This document shows, piece after piece, positions 11,801 through 18,051 of a DNA stretch of 64,000 bases. This stretch comes from JBDIAG01 sp963835085. GTDB taxonomy: Bacteria; Actinomycetota; Actinomycetes; Actinomycetales; CAWJMD01. Numbering within the stretch: position 1 is the stretch's first letter; every line of letters starts with the position of its first letter. Position numbers and translations under genes: made by a program. Location: the NCBI GenBank assembly GCA_963835085.1, contig CAWIED010000001.1:1302001-1366000 (forward strand), given 5' to 3'. The notes under the pieces are model-generated. The model saw only the letters and a list, made by a program, of their open reading frames with translations, did no database searches and was not told the DNA's origin.

Positions 11801-13030
11801 ACCACCGGGACGACCACGAGGACGAGGGCGTGGTCGGTGAACTCGGCGGACAAGATCACCACCGCCACGTCGACGACGTCGGCGGGTACGGTGAATGGGA
11901 CGTATGCGTATGACGCGTTGGGGCGGGTGACCACCCTACCGGCGGTGGACACGATCACCGGCACCACGAACGCGACCATCATGTACCGGGCGGATGACAC
12001 GGTGGATTCGATCACCTCCGACGGCACCACCCAGGCGTACACCTACGACGTCATGGGCCGCCGCCTAGCGGCTACATCCACCGGCAGCAGCAGTGACACG
12101 TTGACCCGCGGATACGCTGATACCTCCGACAATCCTGCGTACACGGTCGACACAACTCCCGTGACCGGTGGGACACGGACCACCACCACCCGGTACCTGT
12201 CCGGACTCGGCGCAGAGCTCGGCGCCACCACCGACACCGTCACCGACCCCATGACCGGAACCGGGACCACCTCCACCCTGCTGCTGGCGGACCTGCGGGG
12301 GAACACCCCCGCGACCATCACGCTGCCCAGCTCCGGCGCACCCGCTGGGATCGACACCTGGGCAAGCACCGACGAATACGGCAACCCGGCCACCCCCGCT
12401 TCAGGGGCAACCCCAGCCAACTACAACTGGCAAGGAGCTGCTGAACGCTCGGCTGACACCCCCACGGGCCTCACCCTCATGGGCGCACGCCTCTACAATC
12501 CGTCCAATGGTAGCTTCACGAGCGTTGACAAGGTGTTTGGCGGCAACACTACAACCTATGCCTATCCCTCGGATCCCATCAATTCAAATGACTTGACTGG
12601 CCTCTATACATGTAACAACACGTGCCAGTGGACCGCATGGGCAATTCAAACAGCCCTAGGTTCGATGTCCTCTCTTGTCGCCGGCATCGTTTGCAAGTTC
12701 CTTCCAGGCGGCATCGCATGCTCAGCAGCTGTCGGCGCTCTAATTAATCTAGTTTCGGTAACTATCTACACCAAAATGACCACAGGGAAGTATCCCTCTT
12801 TGGGCGACGCAGTCAAAGCGCTTGCTCAAGGTGCGATATGGGGCATGATTCCCTCTGCGGCTGTCGCCAAGAAATTTGGGCAGTGGATCAGTAAAGCGGT
12901 CGTAACGGTTGCATCTAAACTGCGCGCCTTTGGATATGCAAATGGCGCTGCAATATTGACTGCATATGGAACCGGATTTACTACTATGATCGTTGGAGTA
13001 TATAACAGCAAGAAGAAGAAGAAGAAGTGA
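5888..13030 (+). CDS. Secreted RHS-repeat polymorphic toxin with lectin domain
   Basis: About 2380 residues. ATG 5888 gives a signal peptide (MPTRRR basic region, hydrophobic VVVGVLATTLVASVLSVA, cleavage after SPAEA); an in-frame GTG at 5864 would add 8 residues. Numbered from 5864: DNRLRE-type domain begins near 349; a bulb-type (mannose-binding) lectin near 480-592 with repeated DGNLVVY motifs; DNRLRE resumes with DSYGWKKFASSE; a fibronectin-like stretch (about 635-745); RHS/YD repeats from about 1200 (YAYDASGRLASVTDP); then a degenerate RHS core end (PSDPINSNDLTG) at about 2235-2246. The last 142 residues (nt 12602-13030) form a variable tip, visibly AT-richer, with hydrophobic helices and a final (AAG)6 hexalysine. 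RHS proteins of this build deliver C-terminal toxins; the tip matches no toxin I recognise. Confidence 0.9.
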   Translation: MPTRRRGSTPAALVAVSSTISRWVPQGRRVVVGVLATTLVASVLSVASPAEAVPASVTALKPAVADQGPLVRPDLVSAGVTARATGKQVEVEGLRTETAQTYVNADGTLTTQAHAGVQRFKNAKGAWVTVDLSLAKSGTDGLVRPKAQPNGLVLSGGGKNPDVWSVEAGPDAAGAARQVKVGWAGTLPAPSLDGSTATYREAAPGVDVRMVATRSGFEQFLDVKSRDAVPEGGLSWSFPVKTKGLTARSEKDGSVSFVDAKGGVISRIPPALAWDAAEGTAKGTASSQAPVTLSVTQANPGNATLTVTPDPNWVADPARVFPITVDPVYASGSLAPTFDTYVQSGVSSDMSGSTELRAGTYDGGSTKTRSFVSFAMGSVSGLLVQSASLSLQETYAYSCTARDVTAWGVSSDANTSTRWTNQPGLVFQTGSVSAAKGYSSSCAAGRVAIPVTSLVQRWTGAAPVWVPGATASMLGSGQQLAGGQSIVSPSAKFYAVMQADGNLVVYGPAGPVWASNTSGNPNARVVMQTDGNLVIYTTGGTPVWNSGTSGHAGSVLQIQDDGNLVVYSGPNPGATPLWASGTPPVVTGTIAVVAGSETDSYGWKKFASSETTDDPVLTYTYNRAPAVPTSVTVVGAGTSAGVLYTASTSPSVRATVSDPDANQVLTEVEAYPSANGTSPDSGSTAVKCTGGFAASGGTSTCALSGLTNNTQYVTRVRARDDAAARGSWSGWTAFRVAATTPPAPAMACPGYADGSWASTAPGSPIPCTITYPTRTNYSGDGALRVIVDGTPTTGALNSNVSVQVANTDGAHHVSAAVVAATGVVAPTATVSFGFGTAGLSAPTSGTTATGAVRVTAAGPPPASGGSVTGTVQYRLGGGTGGTWTSDPAATNLPVSTSGGMSTFDKVVNVSGYTTGTDPRVPVQVDLQVCFTYTGTGGGGSTTTCTNGGTPTTLTRVPKAFGDHFPTSDAGPGQVALWTGEFQTSTTDVSIPAYTGTLALSRSHATYDGPDNLANWPTLPASGVLGPGWTLSLDGPDAGSAGLDVYDQSLVDGTISLVDGDGTALVFTTPTGTTRTGASLPGGVWPAANDDTTDSGATLFVGDTVSVDAAGTTQPGADGIPDVTLTEDDGTMTTFAGKTAPTATTAAVFTPGLVKEAGQAGTTTYTRDATGRVTQILAPTGPGVTCTGATPTAAGCRYLSLAYGTTGSSTGKLVSVTANLWNPAKAGGAGMDTTTVATYAYDASGRLASVTDPRTSLATAYAYDGTTPRLSTVTPPGQATWRLAYTNGPVNGFTSTHLSSVSRDPADGSAGSPVRVSSYVYGVPTSGSGLPDVSKAAAPESLGGWGQATAPTVGFAVFGADRPAGSTGDTPGSVSSSEWALADLQYTDANGYTVNTSSYGAGDWQTTSTDYDTQGNITRELDAGNLAAWAADSASAGSPVSTDPYATITAYNPDVTSVSAVTVTDPDGTTRTIPAGTVIVPAGTRVSDTWGPARLVPDTRTGAVAGSLMSARPHTRTVFDEGAPNSGVDPKTGLGYSLATTIITGAVDASSATYKTDPDYTATSVTKTDYAAHDGNPATGDTSGWVWGSPTRITTIAAPTPTAPSYGAGAGDVVKDTVLDSTGRVVEQRQPSESGGSTEPTAGVGTWRTRFYTAGVNPADAACGNHPEWNGLTCTTGPAVAAGTQTLSRVSGYSMWLAPTTTVETTATAGVTRTTTLGYDTASRPTTSTLALVGVSGPAIPATTTAYSPTTGQPVSVTDGTNTVTTGYDAWGRSTTYTPSGQPASTTTYDSVGRVDTVTDPKGSTTYGYGTDANGKDEHRNLPTSVEHTTNGQTLTFTGAYDAAGRLVTQTLPGGLTQSTTFDVVGDPTGLRYTGSGGQEWLAWTQTSDPAGRVTSETTPNLTTTVGASTPSAHKTYAYNGLGQLTRVVDTTLDPANPAISTGCARRDYTFTPNGARTGLTTTTAGAGVDCTTTGTTTRTRAWSVNSADKITTATSTTSAGTVNGTYAYDALGRVTTLPAVDTITGTTNATIMYRADDTVDSITSDGTTQAYTYDVMGRRLAATSTGSSSDTLTRGYADTSDNPAYTVDTTPVTGGTRTTTTRYLSGLGAELGATTDTVTDPMTGTGTTSTLLLADLRGNTPATITLPSSGAPAGIDTWASTDEYGNPATPASGATPANYNWQGAAERSADTPTGLTLMGARLYNPSNGSFTSVDKVFGGNTTTYAYPSDPINSNDLTGLYTCNNTCQWTAWAIQTALGSMSSLVAGIVCKFLPGGIACSAAVGALINLVSVTIYTKMTTGKYPSLGDAVKALAQGAIWGMIPSAAVAKKFGQWISKAVVTVASKLRAFGYANGAAILTAYGTGFTTMIVGVYNSKKKKKK

Positions 13031-13032
13031 CG

Positions 13033-13314
13033 ATGCTACCGAAGCGTATGAAATCGACGCCAGGGCCTAAGGTGACCGTTCTTGAGGCTTGGCTACTCCT
13101 CATACCGTCAGCGATACTTAGCATATTCGTAATACACGTGACCCCAGCGCCGGGAATGCAACTCCTAAAGTGGGTCTGCCTACCCGTTTTTCCCGGCCTC
13201 TGTGCCATTTGCCTACTCATCATATTTCGGCGGAGGCCAAGGATGGTGCTTGCTTTCTTCATAGCCTGGGCGCTCTACCTGATCGTTGTTCTTGCTATTA
13301 TGGTGGCACTCTAG
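13033..13314 (+). CDS. Small membrane protein, candidate immunity to the RHS tip
   Basis: A 93-residue protein from ATG 13033. A GTG at 13027 overlapping the RHS stop (GTGA) is an alternative giving 95 residues. It has three hydrophobic segments (AWLLLIPSAILSIFVIHV, LPVFPGLCAICLLIIF, VLAFFIAWALYLIVVLAIMVAL) separated by short basic loops. It follows the RHS gene directly, in the classic position of an immunity gene, and a membrane-embedded immunity protein suits a hydrophobic tip. No family recognised. The role is inferred from position and topology only. Confidence 0.6.
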   Translation: MLPKRMKSTPGPKVTVLEAWLLLIPSAILSIFVIHVTPAPGMQLLKWVCLPVFPGLCAICLLIIFRRRPRMVLAFFIAWALYLIVVLAIMVAL

Positions 13315-13322
13315 CCACATAG

Positions 13323-13598
13323 GGCACCTCCTACGCCATCGCCCCCGACAACGGCTGGAGCAATTTGCAAATTGGTCATTCTCTGCCCGACAACGGCTGG
13401 AGCAATTTGCAAATTGGTCATTCTCTGCCGAGAATACCGATTCCATCGAGGCCGCACTATACTATACGGGTGGCAAGATTGCCCTTCTATGCAACGAGAT
13501 ATCTGACAGGAGCCTTATTGAATAAGGTCAAAGCTTTCGGTTCATCCTTGACCTCAGTTTGCTGCGCGCATTCGGAAGCGTTAGTCGAGTGTTCATAG
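13323..13598 (+). pseudogene. Orphan RHS tip remnant
   Basis: An open frame that begins right after a TAG (13320-13322) and has no start codon before the internal ATG at 13365. It reads GTSYAIAPDNGWSNLQIGHS, a duplicate of part of itself, then about 60 more residues to a TAG at 13596. It overlaps the start of the next small membrane gene just as the main RHS gene abuts 13033. This fits a displaced C-terminal tip left behind when a newer tip replaced it. I could not identify an activity; the sequence is probably decayed. Confidence 0.4.
13346..13429. repeat. Perfect 42-bp tandem duplication containing a palindrome
   Basis: Copies at 13346-13387 and 13388-13429 are identical. Each carries the perfect palindrome CAATTTGCAAATTG. 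Because 42 is divisible by three, the duplication keeps frame and doubles the peptide PDNGWSNLQIGHSL in the orphan tip frame. It reads as a recent replication-slippage event rather than an array. Confidence 0.9.
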
Positions 13599-13600
13599 TT

Positions 13601-13828
13601 ATGGCGCTTCAAATTGTCGCCATGTTGGGGCTATTTGGGTTAGCCATTGGGAGTCTTACGAAGCAGTCGCCCAAAAATGCAATAGCTATTGCTTTAATAC
13701 CGATAGTCATCCTTGTTCTGACTGATCAGGCCAACTTATACTTGGGACTCATGCTTCTAATTGGGGGATGTCTGGCCTCAACCTTGGGCTGGAAGTTGGG
13801 TAGGAGTCTGAAGTCTCGCCGGGAATGA
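13601..13828 (+). CDS. Small two-helix membrane protein, candidate orphan immunity
   Basis: 75 residues from ATG 13601 (GTG 13589 and TTG 13559 are in-frame alternatives). Hydrophobic segments MALQIVAMLGLFGLAIGSL and AIAIALIPIVILVL, followed by LGLMLLIGGCLASTLGW, and a basic tail (KLGRSLKSRRE). It sits immediately downstream of an orphan tip remnant, repeating the tip-immunity order of the main RHS gene. Its stop overlaps the next ATG (ATGA). No family recognised; function inferred from context. Confidence 0.5.
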   Translation: MALQIVAMLGLFGLAIGSLTKQSPKNAIAIALIPIVILVLTDQANLYLGLMLLIGGCLASTLGWKLGRSLKSRRE

Positions 13829-14265
13829 ATCCATGCTCAATCCCGCTAGGTGCGCACGACCCCCACGCCTTGAAAACGAGGTCCGGCCCGACTACGGCAA
13901 GAACTCGCGGACGGCTCGATCATCGTCGAGGTGATCGGGTGAGCGCCGGCGAACCTGCGGAGCTGGAGAACTCGGTGGAGGTCGGGTGGTGTAACCAGTC
14001 CTGTGGTCCTGCAGCAATTGGATGCGCCATTATTGTAGGCGGGATGCTTGGCGCGGGCGCAGGCATAGCTTCGCAAGGGGCCCTTTCAGTTCATTGGCGG
14101 CAACGCGTACGGGTTCGGGATACAGTCCGTTGGGGCGGTATGGGCGCATTAAGCGGTGCTCGTCGTGCCGGCTTGGCCGCCTACAACGCTACTAAGTTGG
14201 CAAAAGGAAGTGGTCAGAAAAGTCGCTTCGGTAAAATCCTATACCGAGTCTCGCCCACACCGTAA
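13825..14265 (+). pseudogene. Second orphan RHS tip remnant
   Basis: An open frame of 146 codons. The first half has no plausible protein features. From about residue 53 it reads GWCNQSCGPAAIGCAIIVGG then MLGAGAGIASQGAL, a Gly/Ala-rich segment like those at the start of many RHS tips. The tail (YNATKLAKGSGQKSRFGKILY) is basic. Competing frames in the first 120 bp also carry short protein-like pieces, suggesting indels. Treated as a decayed tip. Confidence 0.35.
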
Positions 14266-14317
14266 GGACCATCATCCACCCGGCCGCAATAATGCAGTCG
14301 GAGAGAGTGAGTTCCTC

Positions 14318-14785
14318 TTGAGTGATGTCGTCGACGCGGCGCTAGTCCTCCTGGCGTCCCTTTTCGGCTCGTATATAGCGTTCTTTCTGATCTCAAAGTT
14401 CCGGCAGGGCCGGCTGGGTTCGGCTAGGGCAGCGAGGACCAGGCAGGAAGCCTATTCAAATGGTCAAGAGGTGAAAGTCCCACTCCTTTATACCCAGCTT
14501 GGACTCCCCACGTCCGAGCCTAGAACACCGATAGTCTTCACGTCGGCACCATTCACGCAGGTTTTCTGCAGCCAGTCTCATGTGAGATTTCGTCCCACGG
14601 TTGAGCTTGGGGATTTAGATGCCCTCGTTAGAGGTCTCAGAGCGAATGGATCGGTCGACGGGTCCGTCAAGGGCGACTTGATAGCCATTCGCACCCCGCT
14701 ACGATTTCCTCCAAATTCCACCGCCACGCTCATAATGCGGAGATCGGACTGGGGAATTCTCAAAGATTCCCTGAGTCGTCACTAG
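14318..14785 (+). CDS. Membrane-anchored hypothetical protein, candidate orphan immunity
   Basis: 155 residues from TTG 14318, chosen because GGAGAGAG lies just upstream; the open frame extends further 5' but without protein-like sequence. The N-terminus is one membrane segment (VDAALVLLASLFGSYIAFFLI) followed by a basic patch (SKFRQGRLGSARAARTRQ) and a soluble mixed domain (about 60-155). The stop TAG is formed by the TA target dinucleotide and the first base of the IS630 element. Position downstream of a tip remnant suggests an immunity role. Family unknown. Confidence 0.5.
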   Translation: MSDVVDAALVLLASLFGSYIAFFLISKFRQGRLGSARAARTRQEAYSNGQEVKVPLLYTQLGLPTSEPRTPIVFTSAPFTQVFCSQSHVRFRPTVELGDLDALVRGLRANGSVDGSVKGDLIAIRTPLRFPPNSTATLIMRRSDWGILKDSLSRH

Positions 14786-16020
14786 TAGACTGTCGCGGCT
14801 AAGTATTTGGGTATAGGTGTCGGAGTTTGATGCGGGCGTCGTTCGCGGTGAATTGCCAGTCGACTTGGCGTTGGTCGGCGTTGGTCGCGGCCTGCCAGGC
14901 GGCGAGTTCGGTGTTGAGCAGGTCGAGGTCGTCGATGCGTCGCTGGAGGCATTGCCGGGTGAGGGCGGAGAGTTCGATCTCGGCGATGTTCAGCCAGGAG
15001 CCGTGCTTGGGCGTGTAGTGGAGTTCCAGCCGTTCGGCGAGGGCCCTCGCTTTGACGGGCTCGAAGGCTTCGTAGAGCGAGCCGAGGGTGTGCGTGTTCA
15101 GGTTGTCCATCACGAGCACGACGCGCTTCGCGTCCGGATAGTCGACAGTGAGGAGCTCGTCGATCTCGGCCGCCCAGTCGATCCGTGTGCGTCGCGGCCT
15201 CGCGTCGACGCGGCGGCGCCCGGCGAGGGGTTCGGCCCAGACGAAGATCGAGCAGGTCCCGTGCCGGACATACTCCGAGTCTTCCTTGAGGTCATGGCCC
15301 GGCGCCGCGGGTATCGGATCACGGGCATGGCCGAGCAGCTGATACGGCTTCTCATCCATGCACACGACCGGCACTGCGGGATCGAACGGGCGATGGTAGA
15401 CCTCCAGGACGTCTTCCATCCGGGCGACGAACTCACCGCTGGCGTGAGGCGGGATCGTCCAGCACTTCTTCACGTGAGGACGAAGCCCCTTTTTTCAGGG
15501 TCCGGCCGATCGTGGAGTGATCCAGCGGCGGAAGCCCGTCGGTGAGCAGCACATGTTTCTCCAGCAACCTGAGCGACCACCGGTCAAACCCCTCCGGAGG
15601 TTTCGTGCACGCCAACGCGATCACCCGCGCCTCAACATCTCCGGTCACCTTCGCCGGCACCGGCGGCGTGGCCCGCTTCCGGCGCCCGATCACATCATCC
15701 ACGTTCCCGTGAGACTCGGTGAACCGCTTCGCGATCACGTAGACGGTCTGCTCCGACACGCCCGCGTGCTCGGCAACGACCCGCCGCAACGGCACCACGC
15801 CCGTGCTCTCGTCCAGCTCCAGCAGCACTCTCGCCCGCATGATCGTCCGAGCCGGATGCGAGCCACGCGACACCACCCTCGTCAACCGCGTCCGATCCGC
15901 AGCAGAGAGCACGACGACGTGGTCCTTCGGTCTGGGCATGACAGTCCACTCCTCCCAATCAAGTATCGATCAGGACAAGCCAACCCATCAATTACCAAAC
16001 TGTTAGGAGCGACACGCTAC
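14785..16020 (-). mobile_element. IS630-family insertion sequence (1236 bp)
   Basis: The ends match as terminal inverted repeats. The left end is GTAGACTGTCGCGGCTAA and the right end, read on the minus strand, is GTAGCGTGTCGCTCCTAA; similarity continues to TTTGG. The element is bounded by TA at 14783-14784 and 16021-16022, the TA duplication typical of the IS630/Tc1 group. It carries one transposase, in two frames. Insertion fell inside the TAG stop of the upstream gene without altering it, because the element begins with G. Confidence 0.9.
14799..15939 (-). pseudogene. IS630 transposase, split into two frames
   Basis: The upstream frame (15939 to 15433) holds the helix-turn-helix half (PLRRVVAEHAGVSEQTVYVI). 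The downstream frame (from about 15490 to 14799) holds the DDE domain: VCMDEKPYQLL (first Asp), VVLVMDNLNTHT (second Asp), WLNIAEIEL (Glu). Protein similarity passes from ...TIGRTLKK directly to GLRPHVKKCWTIP if one base is skipped in the A6G4 run at about 15487-15496, so a +1 shift joins them. It could be a simple indel (inactive element), a programmed frameshift as known in some IS families, or a read error. Confidence 0.8.
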
Positions 16021-16042
16021 TAGACCAGGCTTCGGACCAATC

Positions 16043-16378
16043 TTGGCCTCGCGTAGACACGCTATTAATAGAAGATTGCGATCAGAATACTATAAAGATG
16101 CCAGTGTCGAGGATTACGTTGCGCCCCCTTTCAAACCTTTTGGGGTGGTTTCAATTGCTACAATACCGCCAACGGGCCGAACCGGGCTCACGACCACTAC
16201 CGCAGGTGCGGGGGTCGAGTACTGCAATCCACCACCCCAGCCACGGGCCCTACCCAGCGGTAAAAGGGTAGACTGCGCGGTAGGAATCGCTAGCCTCGCT
16301 GGTAGATTCGCTGGTGGCGCGCTCGTTAGGTCCCGCACACGCCTGGCCAGCAAGGGCGCTAGGCTAGTGAGGCGCTAG
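16043..16378 (+). pseudogene. RHS-derived fragment
   Basis: The middle of this open frame encodes GRTGLTTTTAGAGVEYC, nearly the same as ARTGLTTTTAGAGVDC inside the big RHS gene (about nt 11745-11797). The similarity is also visible in DNA (16167-16217), including the shared GGTGCGGGGGTCGA. Flanking residues resemble nothing recognised. This is a piece of an RHS repeat region stranded about 4.4 kb downstream, evidence that the locus recombines. Unlikely to be a working gene. Confidence 0.6.
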
Positions 16379-16436
16379 TGAGGACGGCTGGCAACAAGAG
16401 AGGGCTTTTACCCTCACTCGGAAGTGGACTGCAAAC

Positions 16437-16929
16437 ATGGCGAGGAAATCGTTTGACCCGCATCGGTCTCGCCTCGCCATGACTCGAAGATCTGGCATGC
16501 TCATTCACAGCGGATTCTTCCCAATATGGAGTGCGCCTAGAGTCGCCCACACCACCCTTGAGTTTCAGGTAGATGGGCAGGTAGTCGGAAATTTTGTGGC
16601 ATTTCGAGACCCATGGACGCGCATATATATCCCATCAGGCGAGTACTCCCTACAAGTCCTCCACTTTTAACGGAATCATCCTGTCGACGCTCCTCGGACG
16701 GGCAAACATCCACGTTACCGTGGAACCCCAAACGCTAACGAAGTTGCGATGTCGAAGTGATGGCCCCCTGGGTTTTCTAGATAGACGCAACCCGATCAAG
16801 AGAATCGAAGCGATTGGTCATGCGAGCTGGTGGCTCACGACAAACAATTTGAGTTGCGCCGATAACACCCCATTTACGAGTCTAATGGTGAGTAAATTCG
16901 CACAAGAGATGCAAGTGCCGCGTGGCTAG
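16437..16929 (+). pseudogene. Frameshifted small beta-rich protein, candidate broken immunity gene
   Basis: Frame one (ATG 16437 to TAA 16670) ends with VDGQVVGNFVAFRDPWTRI then YIPSGEYSLQVLHF. Removing one T from the TTTT run at 16665-16668 continues smoothly as NGIILSTLLGRANIHVTVEP then QTLTKLRC in the next frame, open to 16929. The joined protein looks like the small beta-sandwich type in which a PEGA-like G-E-Y/H-x-L-x-V motif is followed by a sheet ending with ...VEPxxxxKLRC. Function unknown. The break could be mutation or sequencing error. Confidence 0.45.
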
Positions 16930-17149
16930 GGAACGAGAAGAAGTTATGGAATGTGCGAAATGTTCGCCAGCCGCGCAAGGATTGCGGGCCGGCTACCGGG
17001 TTGGGGGCATATTGGGAGCTCCATTCTTCGTCGCCGCCCTGTTGCCAATGGTCAGTGAGGAAGCCCGCCTGGGCTTTGGTCTCATCAAAGTCCCCACGGC
17101 CTTAATGGAGTTGCGACAATGTCAAGACAGGTACGGGTCGGGAGGTTAG
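16922..17149 (+). pseudogene. Possible orphan tip remnant
   Basis: 75 codons from GTG 16922 to a TAG that directly abuts the ATG at 17150. It has one glycine-rich hydrophobic stretch (VGGILGAPFFVAALLPM) and a polar tail with two cysteines. No family recognised. Its placement immediately before a membrane protein gene repeats the tip-immunity pattern seen three times upstream, which is the only reason to read it as a tip. Confidence 0.3.
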
Positions 17150-17719
17150 ATGAATTCGCGCAATCGAATGCGCATTGAACCCGCACATGTGCTGGTCGCT
17201 CCGGAGCGGAGCGTGTGCTGGCGTCCAGTCTATGTCAGTGTGGGTTTGGCCGCTCTCTTTTCTCTCGCGATCATCATCATTGGAACACTCTCTGATCACC
17301 AACAAATCCCTTGGGACGCGGTCATATTTGTGAGCCCAATTTGCATATTGATGGGCATTATCCGCGGGTTCATGTAGTTGATCGGGCCGGGTCGCCGATG
17401 GCTTCTGTGTGATGACAATGGAATCCGCTACATTAGGAGCACTCCGCTACCGGGGTGGCGCGAACTGGCATGGCCTCAGATTGAGGCAATATCCGTAAGT
17501 CCGGCGTCAAGTCACCCTGAGTTCAAGAAATATATATTCTTGCTTCAAGTACGATTCACCCTGAAAGATAGCTCGCGCGAGACTAGGCCAACGACCACAT
17601 TTGTTCCCGGTCCCCGCACCAAATCGTGTGAGCTACTTGTGCTGAGCGATGCGAAATTCTCAGCTGCCTTCGATCAGATTCAACGCGAGGCGGCCAAGCA
17701 TGGAATCAAAGTCTTTTAG
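17150..17719 (+). pseudogene. Membrane protein with PH-like domain, interrupted by in-frame TAG
   Basis: The frame from ATG 17150 runs 75 codons to TAG 17375-17377 and continues in the same frame, starting with TTG 17378, for 113 more codons to 17719. The first part has two membrane helices (VYVSVGLAALFSLAIIIIGT; VIFVSPICILMGIIRGF). The second reads RRWLLCDDNGIRYI...PGWRELAWPQIEAI, like the strand-turn-W pattern of bacterial PH-domain membrane proteins. Two hydrophobic helices followed by such a domain is a common architecture, so this is best read as one gene with a nonsense codon. Two separate genes cannot be excluded. Confidence 0.55.
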
Positions 17720-17831
17720 GGACCTGATATCGAAGCTCCGGATTATTTCACCATTCGACCGCCCTACCCGCATGGACGCGCAACTTTCCCTTGACAGCGG
17801 GCATATTTATGGCAAGTAGGAGTTACGTAAG

Positions 17832-18041
17832 ATGACAGACAGTTGGCGGACGCGCCATTTCTCTCTAGCTAATCCCGCAGGAACGCCGCAGACTGCCAAC
17901 ACCCCATTCCTGCTTCGACGACTGGCGGATTACTTGGATGACATGGGGCCAATAGACCTACTCGACATAGTATTCCGGCTCGATGATCCGGAAAGTCCGA
18001 CATGCACCGTCTACTTCGACTATCCGGACGACGATCGATAA
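17832..18041 (+). CDS. Small acidic hypothetical protein
   Basis: 69 residues with a ribosome site GTAGGAG about 10 bp upstream. The protein is soluble and acidic: PFLLRRLADYLDDMGPIDLL then DIVFRLDDPES..TCTVYFDYPDDDR. The LADYLD...DIVF...VTVYF-type layout recalls small immunity-like proteins often found at the ends of toxin loci, but I cannot name a family. It is the last gene of the RHS island, convergent with the AraC gene ten bases away. Confidence 0.6.
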   Translation: MTDSWRTRHFSLANPAGTPQTANTPFLLRRLADYLDDMGPIDLLDIVFRLDDPESPTCTVYFDYPDDDR

Positions 18042-18051
18042 GGGCATGACG

